DNA of 64,000 nt from Lachnospiraceae bacterium XPB1003 (GTDB lineage Bacteria > Bacillota > Clostridia > Lachnospirales > Lachnospiraceae), in the NCBI GenBank assembly GCA_900102065.1, contig FMVK01000006.1:1-64000 (forward strand), given 5' to 3'. The position numbers and the translations under genes were made by a program. How positions within the stretch are numbered: position 1 is the stretch's first letter; each line of letters opens with the position of its first letter. Of this stretch, positions 62,870 through 64,000 are shown one piece after another. The notes below the pieces were generated by a model. That model was not told the origin of the DNA. It did not search any database and was given only the letters and a program-made list of their open reading frames with translations.

Positions 62870-64000
62870 TTATATATTTAACTTCCGGATACCGAAACCC
62901 AGCAATTTCATCCTGCCCATGGCTGATGAAGCTAACACACCAATCCTGTATGTTCCGGAAAGAAGTGCTTCTCCGTGTATCACTGCTCTGAATCCCGACA
63001 TTGCCGTATTTATCTGATCCGGTGTATTTGTTTCTATATCTTTTCGATAGATGTCCTCAGGTTTCACTGTGTAAAAATGTCCCTTACACTCGCCTGACTC
63101 CCCCATCAATACAAGTCTGCGATCAAAGACAGCATTATCCGAACCTATAACAAAACTGTATCCGTCTATATATATAAGTTTTCCTCTTGCCTTTATAAAC
63201 TCCGACGCTACGGCATCAGATGATCCGATCCCCCTGTCCGGAAGTTCCGGTTTGTAATAGTCCGTAAAGGTGCCTGCGTTATCGACCCCCACTCTTATCA
63301 CATCACTTTTCCACTTTTCCGCCATATCTCCCGCAAAAAGACTGTCCGCATTTTTTATATCTGTTGCAGAATATGCAGGCGCCACTTCAAGAGCAAAAGG
63401 CCACAGCCCCGTCGCTTTATTAAAATGGCGGCTGTAAAACGGATCTTCGTTCATCATGGCAGGATGAAGTCGTTTTAAAACTTCCTGAGACTTTGCGAGC
63501 TTCTCCATTGCCGCTTCACTCAATTCATCATTTCCTCTCGATACGGATTCGTGATGAATGAGATATAGATCATTGCATTCGATATTGTAAAATCCGGCTT
63601 CAAGCAATCTGTAACAGATATCGGTGTCATTAAAATTAACAGGGAGTTCTTCGGAAAAACCTCCCATCATTTCAAATCTGTCTCTTGCAACCATAAGACA
63701 TGCTCCCGTAACGGCACTTACATTGAGCACACCTCTGTTATAGCCGTAATAATGTTCTTCTCTGTCATCAAGGCCTTTTAATATATGCCATGGATTCATC
63801 CTGACATTTACAACGCCCGCATGCTGCAAAAGCATTTCGCCTCTTTCGCCTGCTTCATCGTACGGGTAAAGCAGCTTTGCGCCTACCGCTCCGGCATATG
63901 AACGGCTTGCAAACCCAGCCATCACTTCAATGAGATTTTCTTTTTCACTGCATCGCACACTTCCATCGGTAAATTCCGTATCATCATTTAAGAATAATAA
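62870..64000 (-). CDS. Family 2 glycosyltransferase, C-terminal part (cut by window edge)
   Basis: The frame is open to the right edge, so the gene starts outside the window; 376 codons are visible. The first residues read LLFLNDDTEF, the DxD sugar-nucleotide motif of GT2 enzymes, followed by AVGAKLLYPYDEAGERG, NVSAVTGACLMVARDRFEMM and FNDTDICYRLLEAGFYNIEC, all typical of GT2 rhamnosyl/galactosyl transferases of surface polysaccharides. The last ~170 residues form a strand-rich extra domain (YIDGYSFVIGSDNAVFDRRL) that I do not recognise. An internal ATG at 63958 is not the start. Confidence 0.92.
   Translation of the reverse strand, partial: LLFLNDDTEFTDGSVRCSEKENLIEVMAGFASRSYAGAVGAKLLYPYDEAGERGEMLLQHAGVVNVRMNPWHILKGLDDREEHYYGYNRGVLNVSAVTGACLMVARDRFEMMGGFSEELPVNFNDTDICYRLLEAGFYNIECNDLYLIHHESVSRGNDELSEAAMEKLAKSQEVLKRLHPAMMNEDPFYSRHFNKATGLWPFALEVAPAYSATDIKNADSLFAGDMAEKWKSDVIRVGVDNAGTFTDYYKPELPDRGIGSSDAVASEFIKARGKLIYIDGYSFVIGSDNAVFDRRLVLMGESGECKGHFYTVKPEDIYRKDIETNTPDQINTAMSGFRAVIHGEALLSGTYRIGVLASSAMGRMKLLGFGIRKLNI

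Overview
The window is a chromosomal segment of a Firmicute of the class Clostridia, most probably a member of the Lachnospiraceae (Butyrivibrio/Pseudobutyrivibrio-like). The 16S rRNA 5' part at the left edge, families typical of this group (DUF5711-like, DUF3160, DUF4250, VSG-type linkers in exported proteins) and Bacillus-like gene orders support this; the genus is an inference. Almost every gene lies on the minus strand, in the direction of the rRNA operon; only galE (14312-15313) and a small exported protein (59259-59939) are on the plus strand. Most gaps are short, so the window is a chain of long polycistronic units.

Reading each unit in its direction of transcription. Right end: a truncated glycosyltransferase and a PAS-rich hybrid sensor kinase. 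Then (59079 to 37252) one nearly gapless run: an unknown membrane protein, atpZ, an AtpI-like gene, atpBEFHAGDC (F1Fo ATP synthase with a Na+-type c subunit), an unknown 865-residue exported protein, an NlpC/P60 hydrolase, an L,D-transpeptidase, a YaaO-like decarboxylase, a zinc-ribbon membrane protein, a guanylate kinase, yaaR, holB, ricT, a tRNA methyltransferase and rsmI. The last part mirrors the Bacillus yaaO-tmk-yaaQ-yaaR-holB-yaaT-yabA-yabB-yabC order. acpP, a DegT aminotransferase, a CCA-adding enzyme and a PEGA lipoprotein follow.

The block hup-rqcP-divIC-tilS-hpt-ftsH (32637 to 28035) is the Bacillus order with the sporulation genes yabP, yabQ and spoIIE missing, as expected of a non-sporing lineage. 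Behind ftsH sits a promoter-to-terminator unit without an ORF, a candidate small RNA. DUF4250, gpmI, a zinc-ribbon membrane protein, an asparaginase and pncB follow.

The most accessory-looking part is 15300-22060: a promoter with a palindromic operator in its spacer drives PHP phosphoesterase-DUF3160 lipoprotein-CapA genes joined by overlaps, followed by an AT-rich tail of small orphan genes, one of which appears to be a fusion of a C39-like transporter domain with an HlyD C-terminus, i.e. a possible remnant of a type I/bacteriocin export locus.

The left part holds galE, an auxin-efflux-carrier-type permease, a HAD phosphatase, a two-component system, tRNA-Ser(CGA) with a hairpin leader, and the pfk-dnaX-ebfC-recR-galM-DUF5711 unit, then a chemoreceptor and the rRNA operon promoter. 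All identifications rest on reading motifs and gene order by eye; no database search was run.
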